Translations under genes and position numbers: made by a program
The notes under the pieces: generated by a model
What the model saw: only the letters and a program-made list of their open reading frames with translations
The model's database searches: none
Told to the model about the DNA's origin: nothing
In this document: one piece after another, positions 46,641-58,224 of the stretch
Numbering within the stretch: the stretch's first letter is position 1
How the letters are laid out: each line of letters starts with the position of its first letter
Source: Sipunculus nudus
Taxonomy: Eukaryota > Annelida > Sipuncula > Golfingiida > Sipunculidae
Reading direction: 5' to 3'
DNA: 64,000 nt
NCBI GenBank assembly: GCA_026874595.1
Contig: CM049317.1
Location: 38,712,401 to 38,776,400 of the forward strand

Positions 46641-48105
46641 ATACAGACACAGTCTTGGCCTGTTGGTAAATCTGTTTACACATACTGAAAGACTTTGGCT
46701 TAAATGTTTTTTTTTTTCAAGCTGACATATTACACTTTTTATCAATATGTTTAGAATAATAAAAGATGCAGTTTTTTCATTGTTAAAGGTCCAATAATTC
46801 AGACATTTGCATAAAACTAAGTGATACTAGCTCCTATGGTTTCTGGGATTCTTATGTTAGTTTGGCCAAATGACTAATTTCAAATTCCAGTTACTCGGCC
46901 AAAATTAGCCAAACTTGAACCAGACGAACAAACTTGAGAGCACTTATCCCTGGGATCATTTTTGTGAAATACTGAACAATTGGGCTCAATGATTTCGGAG
47001 AAGATGATTTTCAAAGTTTTACAAGCTTTATCCATGTAAAATGTAAACTGATGCAGGTGACAACAAAAAAAGCTGTATCCCACAACATTTAAATTGATAT
47101 GTGACTGATTTCTGTGTAAATTTTGGGGATGCTAGCTCCTGCTATTCCTGAAAAATTATGGGTTAATGTACTGATAACTGATGACCCCTCTAAAAAAGGT
47201 TGATGCAGGTGGCGCTACCAATACCTAAATTTCAGATATGACTTATGTGACCAACACTGGCATAAAATTTGGCGATGATAGATCCAGCCATTTCTCAGCT
47301 TGCAATTTTAGTATGCTCTTTTTAACAGATGACGAAGTTCAACTTCCTGTAACTTGGCCAAAAATCACTGAAATAGGGCCATTCAAACAAATGTGAGAGG
47401 AATTATTCTAGGAATCGTTTCTGTGAAATATAGGAAAATTTGGCTGAACAGTTTCAAAGAAGATTTTCAAAGGTTTTCAAGCATTTTTCCCGTAAAATGT
47501 AAATTGATGCAGGTGACACCAAAAAAAGGCGGTATTCCACAACATTTGATATGTGACTGATTTTTGTGTAAAATTTCACGATGCTAGCTACTGCTGTTCC
47601 TGAGAAATTATGGGTTAATGCACTGATAACTGATGACCCTTGTACAAAAAAGGGTGGCACCATCAATACCTAAATTTCAGATATGACTCATGTGACCGAC
47701 ACTGGCATAAAATTTGGTGATGAAAGCTCCAGCCGTTTCTGAAATTGAAATTTTAGTATGCTTTTTTGGACAGATGACTAGGTTGAACTTCCTGTAACTC
47801 AGCCAAAAATCACAGAACTTGAACCATTCAAACAAACATGAGAGAGATTGTTCTATGAATCTTTCTGTGAAATATTGGACAATTTGGCTGAACAGTTTCG
47901 GATAAGAAGATTTTCAAAGGTTTTTTAGCTTTTTCTCTATAAAATCAATGAAAAAGCAGTTAGCCGAAAATTAAGCAAAATCTGATAGTTTTTAAGATGA
48001 CTCATTTTTGTAGTATGAGTTAATAAACATGCGACGGACAACTTCCTACGGATGAGGGACAACACCACACCATGGCATAAGTTCACAAGTTCGCTAAAAA
48101 ATAAT
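46641..48105 (+). repeat. Family D, long copy
   Basis: It starts with TACAGACACAGTCTTGGCCT (also at 58215-58240), has three monomers of about 450 bp marked by TTTCTGTGAAATATAGGA and GCATAAAATTTGG, and ends near 48100 with GGCATAAGTTCACAAGTTCG then CTAAAAA. One GGTGGCGCTACCA block is near 47208. Confidence 0.75.
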
Positions 48106-51100
48106 GCAGATATCACTTGTGTAAGATTAGTAAAATATTAAATTTCTGTGAGTAAAATATTACATTTCTATGAATGATTTCAGAATTATACTAATGGAAT
48201 TTTCTCTCTTTTCTTCTGCATTACTACAGTTTGACTCACATTCGGAGTTACATTCTAGATAACTCATTCATCATGTAATAAGAAACAAGGGATCCATGGG
48301 TCACGGCGCTCAGCTGAAGTTTGAAGTTTTTGCAAAGGCAAAATATGCAAAATATTCTATTGTAATGTTATTCATATATATAAGCATAGAGGGAGGGAGG
48401 AAGAATTAGAAATCTGAAGAGTGATGCCAAGAGTATACAGGAATCCCAGTGAAGGTAATATCAAAACATTTTTTAACTGCTAGGGCTGGCACACCAAGAG
48501 TTAATTTTTGGTCAACATGGTTTCTATTCATATACTTATTTGGAGATAGGTTTTGCCTCTAAAACAACATGTCATAATCACTGTGTAGGCATGTAAAATA
48601 AGATTTATATCACTCACCTATCATTTGAGACAGGGGGCTCTAAATTTTAACAGATTAAAACAAAATTAAATGTGAACAAGCAAATTCTTGGAATTAATGT
48701 CCCCCGCTTTGGGCTCTTGTTGTCTTTCATGCTTGATAAGCAACAAAAATTATGACATGTGGAGAAAATCTTGAGAGCACATGAAAACTTAAACAAATGC
48801 ACCATGTAGAGTCAATGATTTTCCGTTTCAAAAACAATGCTTTTCCATTTCAATCATCACCAAATTCCGTTTAAATTCCGTTTTGTATTCCTGGGGGCCA
48901 GATCCATTATTTTTGCTGACAAGATAGTTTATTTTACTGTTTTTAAATCATATAAAAAGATATAAATATGTCAAGTCTTTATGTAACTTGTAATGTACAT
49001 TTTTACACTACTGTGAACAGATCTAATGGAATGGGAAAACGTTGTGTATGTAAATTTCATTCATTGCTAAAAATCCAGTTCAAGCCAAATGCAGATTTTA
49101 TTACCAGTACCTTAGATGAGACTGTAACAGGAACAATTATTGTGTAGTCTGATCATTCATTATTCTTATTAAAAATAAAGAAGGAAAAAACAGTTCATAT
49201 TTAATCTTTTAATGTGACATGTTACATTATGACAAGAATGTGATATTCAAGTTAGGCCCTACTGTTTAGTGTATTCAGAACTGCTCCTGCTAATTTAGTT
49301 TTCCAATTCTGACCCTCTGAATTAACAGGTAACATTTATAAAATTAATTATTACAACAGTAATTATTAGGTGTTGGTACATTCCTGCACATGTTAAACCT
49401 GTTCCATGAATCAGCAAGTAGTCCCCCAGCCAAGGATAATAAATAACATGCTGTCAACAAGGGCTGATAAGAGGCTAGAGTGCTCAGCTGTACACATGTA
49501 CATGGTAACACTCTAAGCACTGGCCAGTTCTTAATGAAATTTGTGGTGGCACATCTTCTAAGTTGTGTGTAAAGTAAAATAAAATAACCATAGAAAAAAA
49601 ATAAAACAACATAATTCTTTTTTATATTTACTCTCATAATTTCAGGCTTCTGTCTATATTTATTGTACATTTGCATTTACACCGTTCCCAATCTGAATCA
49701 TAAAACTTCATGATTGACGATCTCATTGACTGTTTATAACTGTCAAAGTATATTAACTTACAAGGGCACGACATCGTTCTGTCGAATCACGTTATATAAA
49801 AATTGTTGCAAAGTGAACAAAACCCAGGTTTTCATTCAATTAAACACGATTTCGCAAGAACTGGCGTTATATTTCTGTGAAAAGAAAGTGCCGGTTCCTC
49901 AGTGACATGTCAAGCGCGGGCATATAAGAGATTCACTGCGCGCGGCGATATGATACACAAGCGAGCTTACTTTGAAAACGAGCACAAGTGAATGCGCTGT
50001 CAAGGAAACGGGGACAGCTTGTTCTTGGGCATATTAATTAAGGTCAACGCATAAATTATGCAAAGTACCTACTCCTATTTCTGACAAAAGTTCACGTGAC
50101 TCCATCGCTTTCTAGCGGTGAAGGCTTTGAAGAATGCCCCCCGTGCATTTCCTTTTGACCAGTTATAACGTGAGCGTAAATATGAGTTAAAATACCAATT
50201 TAGTTTTGATTAAACTGGAAAAAGTTTGCATTCAGCGTGATTATTTTCCCAAAAAGGCAGACCTTTGACATTTTGCATGCATTACAAAGTTGGGTGCACT
50301 GCGTTCTGGGCATTGCCGTTTGAAAGCAGGGGATTCCCCTGAATCGTAAGGGGTCACGTGTCTGAATATTAATAAGCCTAAAGGTCAGGCACATTGCATG
50401 TTTTAGGGTCGACTCGCGGGTCACACCTGACACCTGTTACGTTAAGCCATGGGTCACTACATACAGTCATGCGAGCTATGATGTTTGATAGCCAACGCAG
50501 GGGCCTCTATTTGACAGTAACCGTGGTGCAGGTCACCATTGAAAACTGATATTAAACGATTCTGGATTTCTGAAAGCTCTGAGGAATGGGAAATGCCAAT
50601 ATCATGTGACTTGGTGAAGAAAATTCTAAGTTTTTTCCAGGTTACCCAGACTCCGTGTCAAGTTGCAAATTCCGTTTCAAAATGCGTTTTCCGTGAATTC
50701 CGTCCGTTTCCCGCGATCACGGAAAATCATTGGCTCTAACCATGACATGTGGAGACATCTGCAGATGAACATAAAAGCTAAAACACATTAAGAAACAGGA
50801 CCAAAATCCACTATGACATGTGAAGACATCTGCAGGCAAACATAAAAACTAAAACACATTGAGAAATTGGACCAAAATTTAATAATTTTGTTTTTGAGAT
50901 TCAAATAATTATTTTCCTGATAGACACTCCAAAACCAATCCCAACCAAGGTATGCATGAGAGCAATCACTGACCCAAATTTGAATGCAATTGGATAAAAT
51001 TTAGGAAAGTTATCACATGGAAATGAAAAAACCTGACGGACGGACAGAGAGACAGATGGACGTACAAACAGACAGACAGACAAACCAAAATCAATGTCCC

Positions 51101-51130
51101 CCGCATCCACAGAGCAGGGGACAATAACTA
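48106..51130. repeat. Family E copy and a GTCCCCCGC-bounded element
   Basis: A family E head is at 48287-48322. From 48698 (TGTCCCCCGCTTTGGG) to 51127 the sequence may be one element: it ends with GGACGGACAGAGAGACAG microsatellite text and a hairpin whose arms are TGTCCCC and GGGGACA (51095-51123), then ATAA. Part of the interior (49700-50540) has more CpG than the surroundings and may be older unique sequence. No gene is identified. Confidence 0.45.
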
Positions 51131-53464
51131 ATGCAGAATTATTTAACATTATAAAAAAAATATAATAATTTATAGTACCTGAATGGTTAATTAAGGCAGG
51201 TTTTTAAAGAGTTCTTATTTAATAAAAACTGAATATTTATTAATTGGCATTGATAAAAAGCCACTTGAAAAAAGGATTCACAATTCATCAGTAGAATAAT
51301 TTGTATGTTCTAAGCTTCGATCACAGATTGAGACACAGCTGGTTTGCTTTTCCTAAATTCAATGGTTGACTTGGAGATGAACAAAGAAGCCACATAAATT
51401 AGAAATAAATGAAGACTCTGAATGATTTTATTCTAATATATTTAATCAGATTGTAAATAATAAACTTTCATTCAAGACTTCAGTTCAACAAGGTGTCCAG
51501 AGGTCCAAGAGAATAGGGTTAAGAGGGTTTTTTGGGCAGAAGCACAAAGTTGGAGCCCAGTACACAGAAAACAAGGGACCCATGGGTCACGGCGCTCAGC
51601 TGATCGTGATTGGACCATAAATGTTTCTCCACTGTGATACTATATCGAGTCGATAAAGCTTATGAATATCATTGACATGTTGGGCTATTATAAAGGAATG
51701 TAATGTAATATGTGAGTAAATGATAAATGAAATAACCTGACCTAATGGATTAATAGAGTCATATATAGTGGTTTATTTTTTATTTATTAAAGAGGTGTAG
51801 AAAATTGTGATATATTTGAGCAAATATGAATGCAATGACAGCAGGAATAAGCAGTAGTAGAATGATGATAAGGCTATTTGTTGAAGGATCTAAAGTGTAT
51901 GGTAGTCTGCAAGCTTTCAATTTGACAGATATGATGTTATGATTAACTATGCTGATGAAGTGATTTATGAATTTGTGACTGTATGACACAATATCTCTTT
52001 AGTCTTGACAAGGTACATTATTGTGATGCCCACTATGTCTACATATTACACAATATTGACATAATTTCTGGCATGTACATAGGTACCTATGGACGAATAG
52101 TTATACAAAATATTAAAGTATGAATATATCTGATTCATCTTGTTCTTGCTTACTGAGGCTGACTTTGGGATGGGGTTCGGAGAAGGGAAAAGTGAGGGCA
52201 GCACGAAGGTGGATGTAGAAATATTCTATTGTAATGTTTTTCATTTATATAAGAATATGAAAAGCTTAGAGGAAAGGGGCCCTCCTACTTGGTTATAGTA
52301 AAGTTCTAAATATATGATTACAAACTAATACTCTGACAAGACTGTCATGAAGAAAAACAGTAAAAGTTTTGAGATACTGTAATGTATGAAAATTTACAGA
52401 TGGAAAATTTACAGATGGACAGGCAAGTGGACAGAATGGACTAATACCTTTATTTCACTTTCAAGGGAATAATGCATTTAAGTTTATATATATAAGCCTA
52501 TCTTTTTTTAAGCATATCCACTTTTTCCATTAAGAAGTTTTTATCTGAATCATTTTTTTTTATTTACAGGTTTTATAAATTTTAAATGAAAAAACCTGAA
52601 AATATAAGTTAAAATATTAGAATTGTTGCAAAACTTGCAATCATTATATATACAGAGTAAAAACTGAAACTATAAGTTAAAATATTAGAATTGTTGCAAA
52701 AGTTGCAATCATCATATATCCAGAGTGTAGCTCATATTGGGTCATATTATGCATAAACATATATTTTATTATTTTTAAATCATAAATGTTTAAACTGAAT
52801 TTAAAAGAAAATAATGCCACAACATGGCATCTACAAGAATATTCCTTGAATCACTATTAAAAAGTTTTGCACATTGGAGTTTTCAGTACCTGCTTAATTT
52901 TATTCACCAAAATAAAATAAAATATTCAGTAAATTTGATAAAATAAAACATCTTTTCAAATAAAGTATACATACTGTTGGTTGAATGAGAAACAAACAAT
53001 ATCATTGTGCTAATTACTATCCAAGTTTTAATTAATTACTGAAATTAATAGTCAATTTCACACCTGGTGAAGTTTTTACTCCTCTGAAGTAAGGAATTAC
53101 TTATCTCATGAACATCCACACTTTCATAGCAATACACCACTTTGTGGACACAATTAAATGTACACTTTAATCATTGTAACCCTGGTGGTACAATACAAAA
53201 TCTAAAATGTAGCATAGCCTAGAATAAGAATGAATCACATACAGAAAATAATAACATTCATCTAGTTTATGCACCATCTGGGGGGGGGGGGGGAGGGAGT
53301 GCAGAGCAGAGGGGAAGCCTGCTGGTAGTGGCCAAGCTGACCCAAGGCAAGCTGCCTGGGGTGGGTTACATAATGCAAGTGAAGGCTGTACTACTAGGTG
53401 GGCTAGATGTAAACAACACTTGACATGGTGTATGAAAACATGAATAAAAGCTATTCTTTCCAAT
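51131..53464. other. LIG4 intron 2, AT-rich unique part
   Basis: A family E head lies at 51572-51606, and a headless family E body resembling that near 14996 lies at 52220-52370. A direct duplication of about 75 bp is at 52590-52730 (ACTGAAACTATAAGTTAAAA type). A 16-G run is at 53280-53295. No gene is seen. Confidence 0.45.
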
Positions 53465-54124
53465 CAATTTCTTTGAAATTTCAGATTTTAAAAGATTAAA
53501 TCCTTATGTATATATGCTGTGAAAATTAAATCAACAGTGCCAAAGTTGGACAAAATTTAAGGTATTGATTTTTTATTTATGCTAATAACTTGAAAAATTT
53601 GCAAAATTCAGATCTAATTTTGGGTAAACAATTGAATCTTGATTAAATAAAGTTATATTCCTGAAAAAAAGTCTCTAGGTTCAGCAATTCTCATGTGAGT
53701 AAATATATTTCCTGTTTTTTTAACAAATTGCATTATGTTTTTGGCCCATAACTTCAAAATAATACCCAATACTAACCTAATTTTTGGTATGTTCATAGAA
53801 AATGTATTAAAGAATGTGAATCCTAAATACGATCAAAAACAGATCAGTGGTTTTGATATTAGGCAGCCCTGAAGTGTAACAATGGCTTTTTTTATGGAAA
53901 ACAGAGTTTTTTTTCTCTTAATATCTCGAAGTCCTGAACAAAGTCCTAATGACCCAATTTTCGGTATGGTAGGAGATTTTGGGGACATCTAAAATTATGT
54001 CAACAGCCTGGGGAGCATAGAGATGTGCACTGAATGACCTACAGTCATCAAAGTGGACTGCTTGACAATGTAAGGGAATACAACAAGAGCCTCCAAAAAA
54101 ATTCAATAACTTGCCTAATTTTGC
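53465..54124 (+). repeat. Family B, partial copy
   Basis: It starts with TCAGATTTTAAAAGATTAAA and continues to ATGACCCAATTTTCGGTATG, but lacks the microsatellite and hairpin; the last 120 bp are unrelated. Confidence 0.65.
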
Positions 54125-54813
54125 AGCTTTTATTTTCAAATTTCAGATTTTAACAGATTAAATCCTTATGTATACATGGTGTGAAAATTAAATCCACAGT
54201 ACTTACAGGAAAAAAACGTGCCATGGCCAAAGTTGGGCAAAATTTAAGGTACCAATTTTATATTTTTGCCAATATTTAAAAAAATTTAACAAATTTTGAT
54301 CTAATTTTTGGTATACAATTAAATTTTGATTAATATAAGTTGTATTACTGGAAAAAAGTCCCTACCTTTAACACTTTTGGTCTTAAGTGACCAAATATCT
54401 TCCTGATTTTTTTACAAAGTCCATTATGTTTGGGCCCATAACTTTTTTAAATTATATAATACTGACTTAATATCTGGCATGTACATAGGAACTATATAGA
54501 GGAATATTTATGGTAAATATGAAGAAAACCAGATGAGTGGTTTTGATTTTAGGCAGTCCTGAAGTGTGAAAATAGATTTTTAATAAAAAATTGAGGTTTT
54601 TCCTTAATATCTCAGGGGAACGAAGTCCTATTGACCCAATTTTTGGCATGGAAGGAGATTATGGGGACATCTAACTGTATGCCGAAATTCAGATTCGTAG
54701 GTCCAACGGTGTCGAAACGTGCCAGTCTTACGGACGGACATCCAGACGGACGGACGGACAGACAGACGGACGGACGACGGACAATGGACCATGACTATAG
54801 CTCAGCTGACTAA
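54125..54813 (+). repeat. Family B, best-preserved copy
   Basis: About 690 bp from TTTTCAAATTTCAGATTTTA to a long GACGGACGGACGGACAGAC microsatellite (54730-54782) and a shortened hairpin (AGCTCAGCTGACT, 54799-54811). It gives the reference layout for this family. Confidence 0.8.
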
Positions 54814-55398
54814 AAAGCAGTCATCACATCATTATTGTAAGATTGTAAGATAAACATGGAAAAAAGCATAGAAAATAGAAGTGATTACAACCAGATTACT
54901 GGCTGTCAGAGTGCCTTTACATCTAGTATCATCATACATCAAATATTTCTGACCGCATGAACACAAGCTTGGCTCGCACAGGTTACTGGACGCAGCCAAC
55001 ATGTACTCAATACAGGAAATGACTTGTTACCATACAGACAGGGTTTCAGTTTGGGTTGTAAGTTCACTAGTATTCTCTTGTGTTATTCATCATTTGTAGC
55101 ATAATGTTAAAATTATGGGCTGTTTACCACAATATGAATGCAACATGATGAAAGACCACTGCGATGCATTCCTCAATATTGCTAGTATCACGACTCAAGT
55201 AGGCTTACCAGCCCAATTATCATTGCCTACTGGGCTGGGTTGTCACGGCTTGTTGAAAGATGCATGGAACACATGTCTGAATGACCAATAATTCCAACAT
55301 AAGAAATATAATCCACAGACAAATGCTTGATTAAATATTAATAGGAACTGCAGACCTGAGTAATCACATACACGCTCAGTACTGATAACCTGACTGAC
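54814..55398. other. LIG4 intron 2 next to exon 2
   Basis: Unique sequence; no repeat or gene is seen. Confidence 0.4.
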
Positions 55399-55476
55399 CT
55401 CTTTGATTCCGTAAGCCTCTCTCTCCTTCTCTAACTGTGGGAGCAGAAGTCTCATGGCAGGGTAGAACGAGTCACT
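55399..55476 (-). CDS. LIG4: LIG4 exon 2 (residues 57-82)
   Basis: This is a 26-codon exon, phase 0 at both ends, with acceptor TATAG and donor GTCAGT. It encodes [19 protein letters not shown] followed by EAYGIKE, nearly identical to human LIG4 in the DNA-binding domain ([19 protein letters not shown]). It follows exon 1 without loss of residues. Confidence 0.95.
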
Positions 55477-55759
55477 CTATAAAGAAACCTAAATTACATC
55501 AATCACTCATGAATGTATTATTAGTTCTCAGTGTATGATATTACTCAGCTGTCCCTACAATCTTTTTCAAGTTAGAGATATAATTCTGGCGAATGCAAAA
55601 TTAAATACCATCAAATGTTCATTTTCCTTGATTTTATCTAGAAATAAACAGAGAACACACCATACAGTATGTCCACCACAGATACAGGTCCTGGAAGTAC
55701 AGGGCTGTATATGTAATGTCAGGTGTGGTCATTTGTCTTGAACTGGTCAAATTTGTGTT

Positions 55760-55966
55760 ACATAGAGTATTTTTGACAGGCCTGTTTTTTTTTCTATAAA
55801 ATAAAGTTTTTTTCTAATTTTTGGTGTGGCAGGAGAACTTAAAGACATCTAACTCTATGTCAAATTTTGGATTTGCTGGTCTTACGATTTAAAAACTTGC
55901 CTTGTTAATGGGACCGACAATGGACAAAGGACTATAGCTCTGAAGACTTATAGTCAGCTGAGCTCA
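55760..55966 (+). repeat. Family B tail inside LIG4 intron 1
   Basis: The text from TTTTTTCTATAAAATAAAG to the hairpin at 55936-55964 (AGCTCTGAAGACTTATAG, then CTGAGCT) is a 3' fragment of family B. It takes up over a quarter of this 718-bp intron, the shortest in the gene. Confidence 0.7.
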
Positions 55967-56194
55967 TAACTAAGGCTCTAATATCCATATCAATGCAATC
56001 TTACCCATTTTAACTCCTGATTTAATGGCATCATTATCTGATAGGAATACTGTGCTTGCAAAGTGCTCATTTTTTTGTTTATTAAGGAAAATTACAATAC
56101 CAGCAGATTTACTCAGTACAAATTACACTTGTAAGTAGCTAGAAGAGCCCATCTGTAATTAACCCATGCAAAATAGATATAGTGTTTTACTAAC

Positions 56195-56362
56195 CACAGT
56201 CTTGTTCCCATGCAGAGTTGTATGGAACTCCCTCCACTGGGTAATGAACTGCTTCAATAGCTTCTTTTTGTTGTCTGTCCCTTTACGTTCACTGATCTTC
56301 TCCACAAGCCCTGCCAGCTCCGCAAAAGGCACCTTCCCAGCAACAGTTGCCATTTCTGTCAT
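56195..56362 (-). CDS. LIG4: LIG4 exon 1 (residues 1-56), start codon
   Basis: The exon opens with ATG at 56362 and runs 56 codons to a GTTAGT donor, ending in phase 0. It encodes the N-terminal helix bundle start; VPFAEL and QWREFHTTLHGN match the human VPFADL and SWRKFHDALHKN segments. A second in-frame ATG lies at codon 4 (GAAATGG, good Kozak context), so translation may start there. Upstream the frame stays open back to a possible acceptor (TTTTTGTAG ending at 56384), which suggests a separate 5'-UTR exon further upstream. Confidence 0.93.
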
Positions 56363-56616
56363 CCCAACACACAGGCTTATTGTCTACAAAAACTAAATAG
56401 GGAAAACTTCATAGACCTTAAGAGTTCATAGTATGGATTATTTGCAAAATTACTAATATTGCTGGAATCAAATATACAGATTTATGCCCAGACAACTGAA
56501 AATTCATAGAACAAATGGCCCTGACATTTTGGACACCCAGGCCACACATATAAATCTTAATGTCAAGTAATATGGTGTTGATCGATAACTATATTCCAGT
56601 AGGTCCATCTTGCTTG
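56363..56616 (-). promoter_or_regulatory. LIG4: Region just upstream of the LIG4 start
   Basis: No TATA box or clear initiator is seen. A 3' splice site candidate (TTTTTGTAG, exon from 56383) suggests that this is an intron end and that a non-coding first exon lies further right, beyond the minisatellite. The stretch is otherwise AT-rich and unique. Confidence 0.3.
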
Positions 56617-57110
56617 TGTCGATGCCTGAGAGTGGATGAGGACGCCTGAGAGTGGATGAGGAAGCCTGGGAGTGGAAGAGGAGGTCTGAGAGTGGATGAG
56701 GTGGCCTGAGAGTGGATTAGGAGGTCTGAAAGAGGAAAAGGTCTGAGAGTGGATAAGGAGGCCTGAGAGTGGGAGAGGAGGCCTGAGAGTGGATTAGGAG
56801 GTCTGAGAGTGGAAGAGTAGGCCTGAGAGTGGAAGAGAAGGCCTGAAAGTGGAAGAGGAGGTCTCAAAGTGGATAAGGAGGTCTGAGAGTGGAAGGGGAG
56901 GCCTGAGAGTGGAAGAGGGGGCCTGAGAGTGGAAGAAGAGGTCTGAGAGTGGATGAGGAGGCCTGAGAGTGGATGAGGAGGCCCGAGAGTGGATAAGGAC
57001 ATCTCAAAGTGGATGAGGAGGCCTGAGAGTGGACGAGGAGGCCTGAGAGTGGAAGAGGAGGTCTGAGAGTGGAAGAGAAGGCCTGAGAGTGGATGAGGAG
57101 ACCTGAGAGC
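56617..57110 (+). repeat. 20-nt minisatellite upstream of LIG4, about 24 copies
   Basis: Unit GAGGCCTGAGAGTGGATGAG with variants (GGAAGAG, GTCTGAGAG). The plus strand is strongly purine-rich. Because 20 is not divisible by 3 the minus strand is open across three-unit blocks in several frames; these are repeat artefacts. The array starts 255 bp from the LIG4 ATG. Confidence 0.95.
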
Positions 57111-58224
57111 AAAGACGAACCCGAAAATTGACGAGCCGTTGAATCAACTCCTGCTTGAGATGAAAGGCTTTATATTGGAAAACCCCAGCCCGTTGTTTCC
57201 CCTGTACTGGCGCTCATGGACCAAAGTGGTCCATATGGAACCACTATCTTACTTGATTATAATCATTACAATACATATTTTTTTTCTAAACAAGTAACTC
57301 CGCTTTATTAACAAAGATATATTTTTCAGTTCAATTTTCATTTTTTGTTGAAACAATTCTGCATATAACTTTACATAGAATCTCAAGCATAAAGCCAGTC
57401 TGGTATGATAAAAAAAATAACTCATTCCACAATTGTTTTCCTATTAATTTGTTTGGAGTTCCCACTGAAAATTAAACCATTTAATAATGTTCACCCCTTT
57501 TAACGGAGCAATTGTTGGCCTTTTTTTTTTGACGTTTCCTCAGCAAGGGAGCTATCTGTGGTATTTTGTATTCCCTGTGTTTCCCCTTATATATATATGA
57601 TGTGGACATTAAAATTGTAATTATATGAAACCATAATTTGACTAGATATTTCTTGGCACCGCAGGTGCCCTAGTATCGCCAGACAATTAATCCCCCCCTT
57701 TAAGAATAGCCCCCCCAATCTTCAGCAGCATATACTGACACTTGGCAAGTGACTCTGGAACATCTATCAACTTGAGAAACAATATTTTTTACCAAATATG
57801 GGGGCCAATACAGAGAATCACTCTTATGAAAAGGGGATAAATTTATACTATAACAAGGCCTACAAGCCTAACGCGAATCTGATACAGATGGCAGTTGCCA
57901 AAGCTATAAATAATTCCAGAATGACCTTAGGCCTGTTGCCAAATCTGAAATAGTAGACACACCATTGCATAAGCTCACAGATTGGCTCCACAGGCAGCCC
58001 TGAGGGTCATGACACATGAGGTGATCACATGATACTCATGAGGTGATCACATCCTACCTATGAGGTGATCACATGGTCCCATGAGGTGTTCACGTCACCC
58101 ATGAAGTGATCACATGCCTTGTGCTTGGCTGCACTGATTGAACTCTTGACCTATATCTGGCTGCACTGAATGAACTCTTGATCTGTTGCCAAATCTGAAA
58201 CAGTTAGCAGTTTCTCAACCTATT
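57111..58224. other. Upstream flank: unique sequence and a TGATCA tandem
   Basis: 57111-57300 is CpG-containing unique sequence that could hold the LIG4 promoter. Family G occurs at 57853-57900. 58012-58112 has five units of about 20-27 nt built on ATGAGGTGATCACAT. No gene is seen. Confidence 0.45.

Larger units (their letters stand above)
2850..56362 (-). other. LIG4: DNA ligase IV gene (5' two-thirds, 9 coding exons seen)
   Basis: Nine minus-strand exons join through GT/AG splice sites with matching phases into 500 codons that align along their length with vertebrate LIG4 from memory of that protein. LIG4 seals double-strand breaks in non-homologous end joining, with XRCC4 as partner, in the nucleus. 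Residues 1-254 are the alpha-helical DNA-binding domain and its linker, about 255-455 the adenylation domain, about 456-500 the first part of the OB-fold. The remaining OB-fold and the tandem BRCT region (about 400 residues by family length, 911 in human) are not in the window. Intron lengths in order are about 0.7, 13.6, 15.0, 1.6, 4.0, 5.9, 4.9 and 6.2 kb. Human LIG4 has its whole coding region in one exon, so this split structure is notable. No frameshift or premature stop was found in the nine exons, so the gene looks intact as far as it can be seen. Confidence 0.96.

Noticed and set aside
50539..50739. A 66-codon plus-strand frame near 50.5 kb
   Set aside because: It opens on a non-ATG codon, lies in a likely repeat region with TTCCGT words, and shows no recognised protein.
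55399..56362. A divergent ABHD13 gene next to LIG4, as in human
   Set aside because: No alpha/beta-hydrolase motif or similar sequence was found to the right of LIG4 in this window.
56589..57112. Open frames with Ser/Leu/Pro-rich repeats upstream of LIG4
   Set aside because: They are a 20-nt minisatellite read through three frames in turn.
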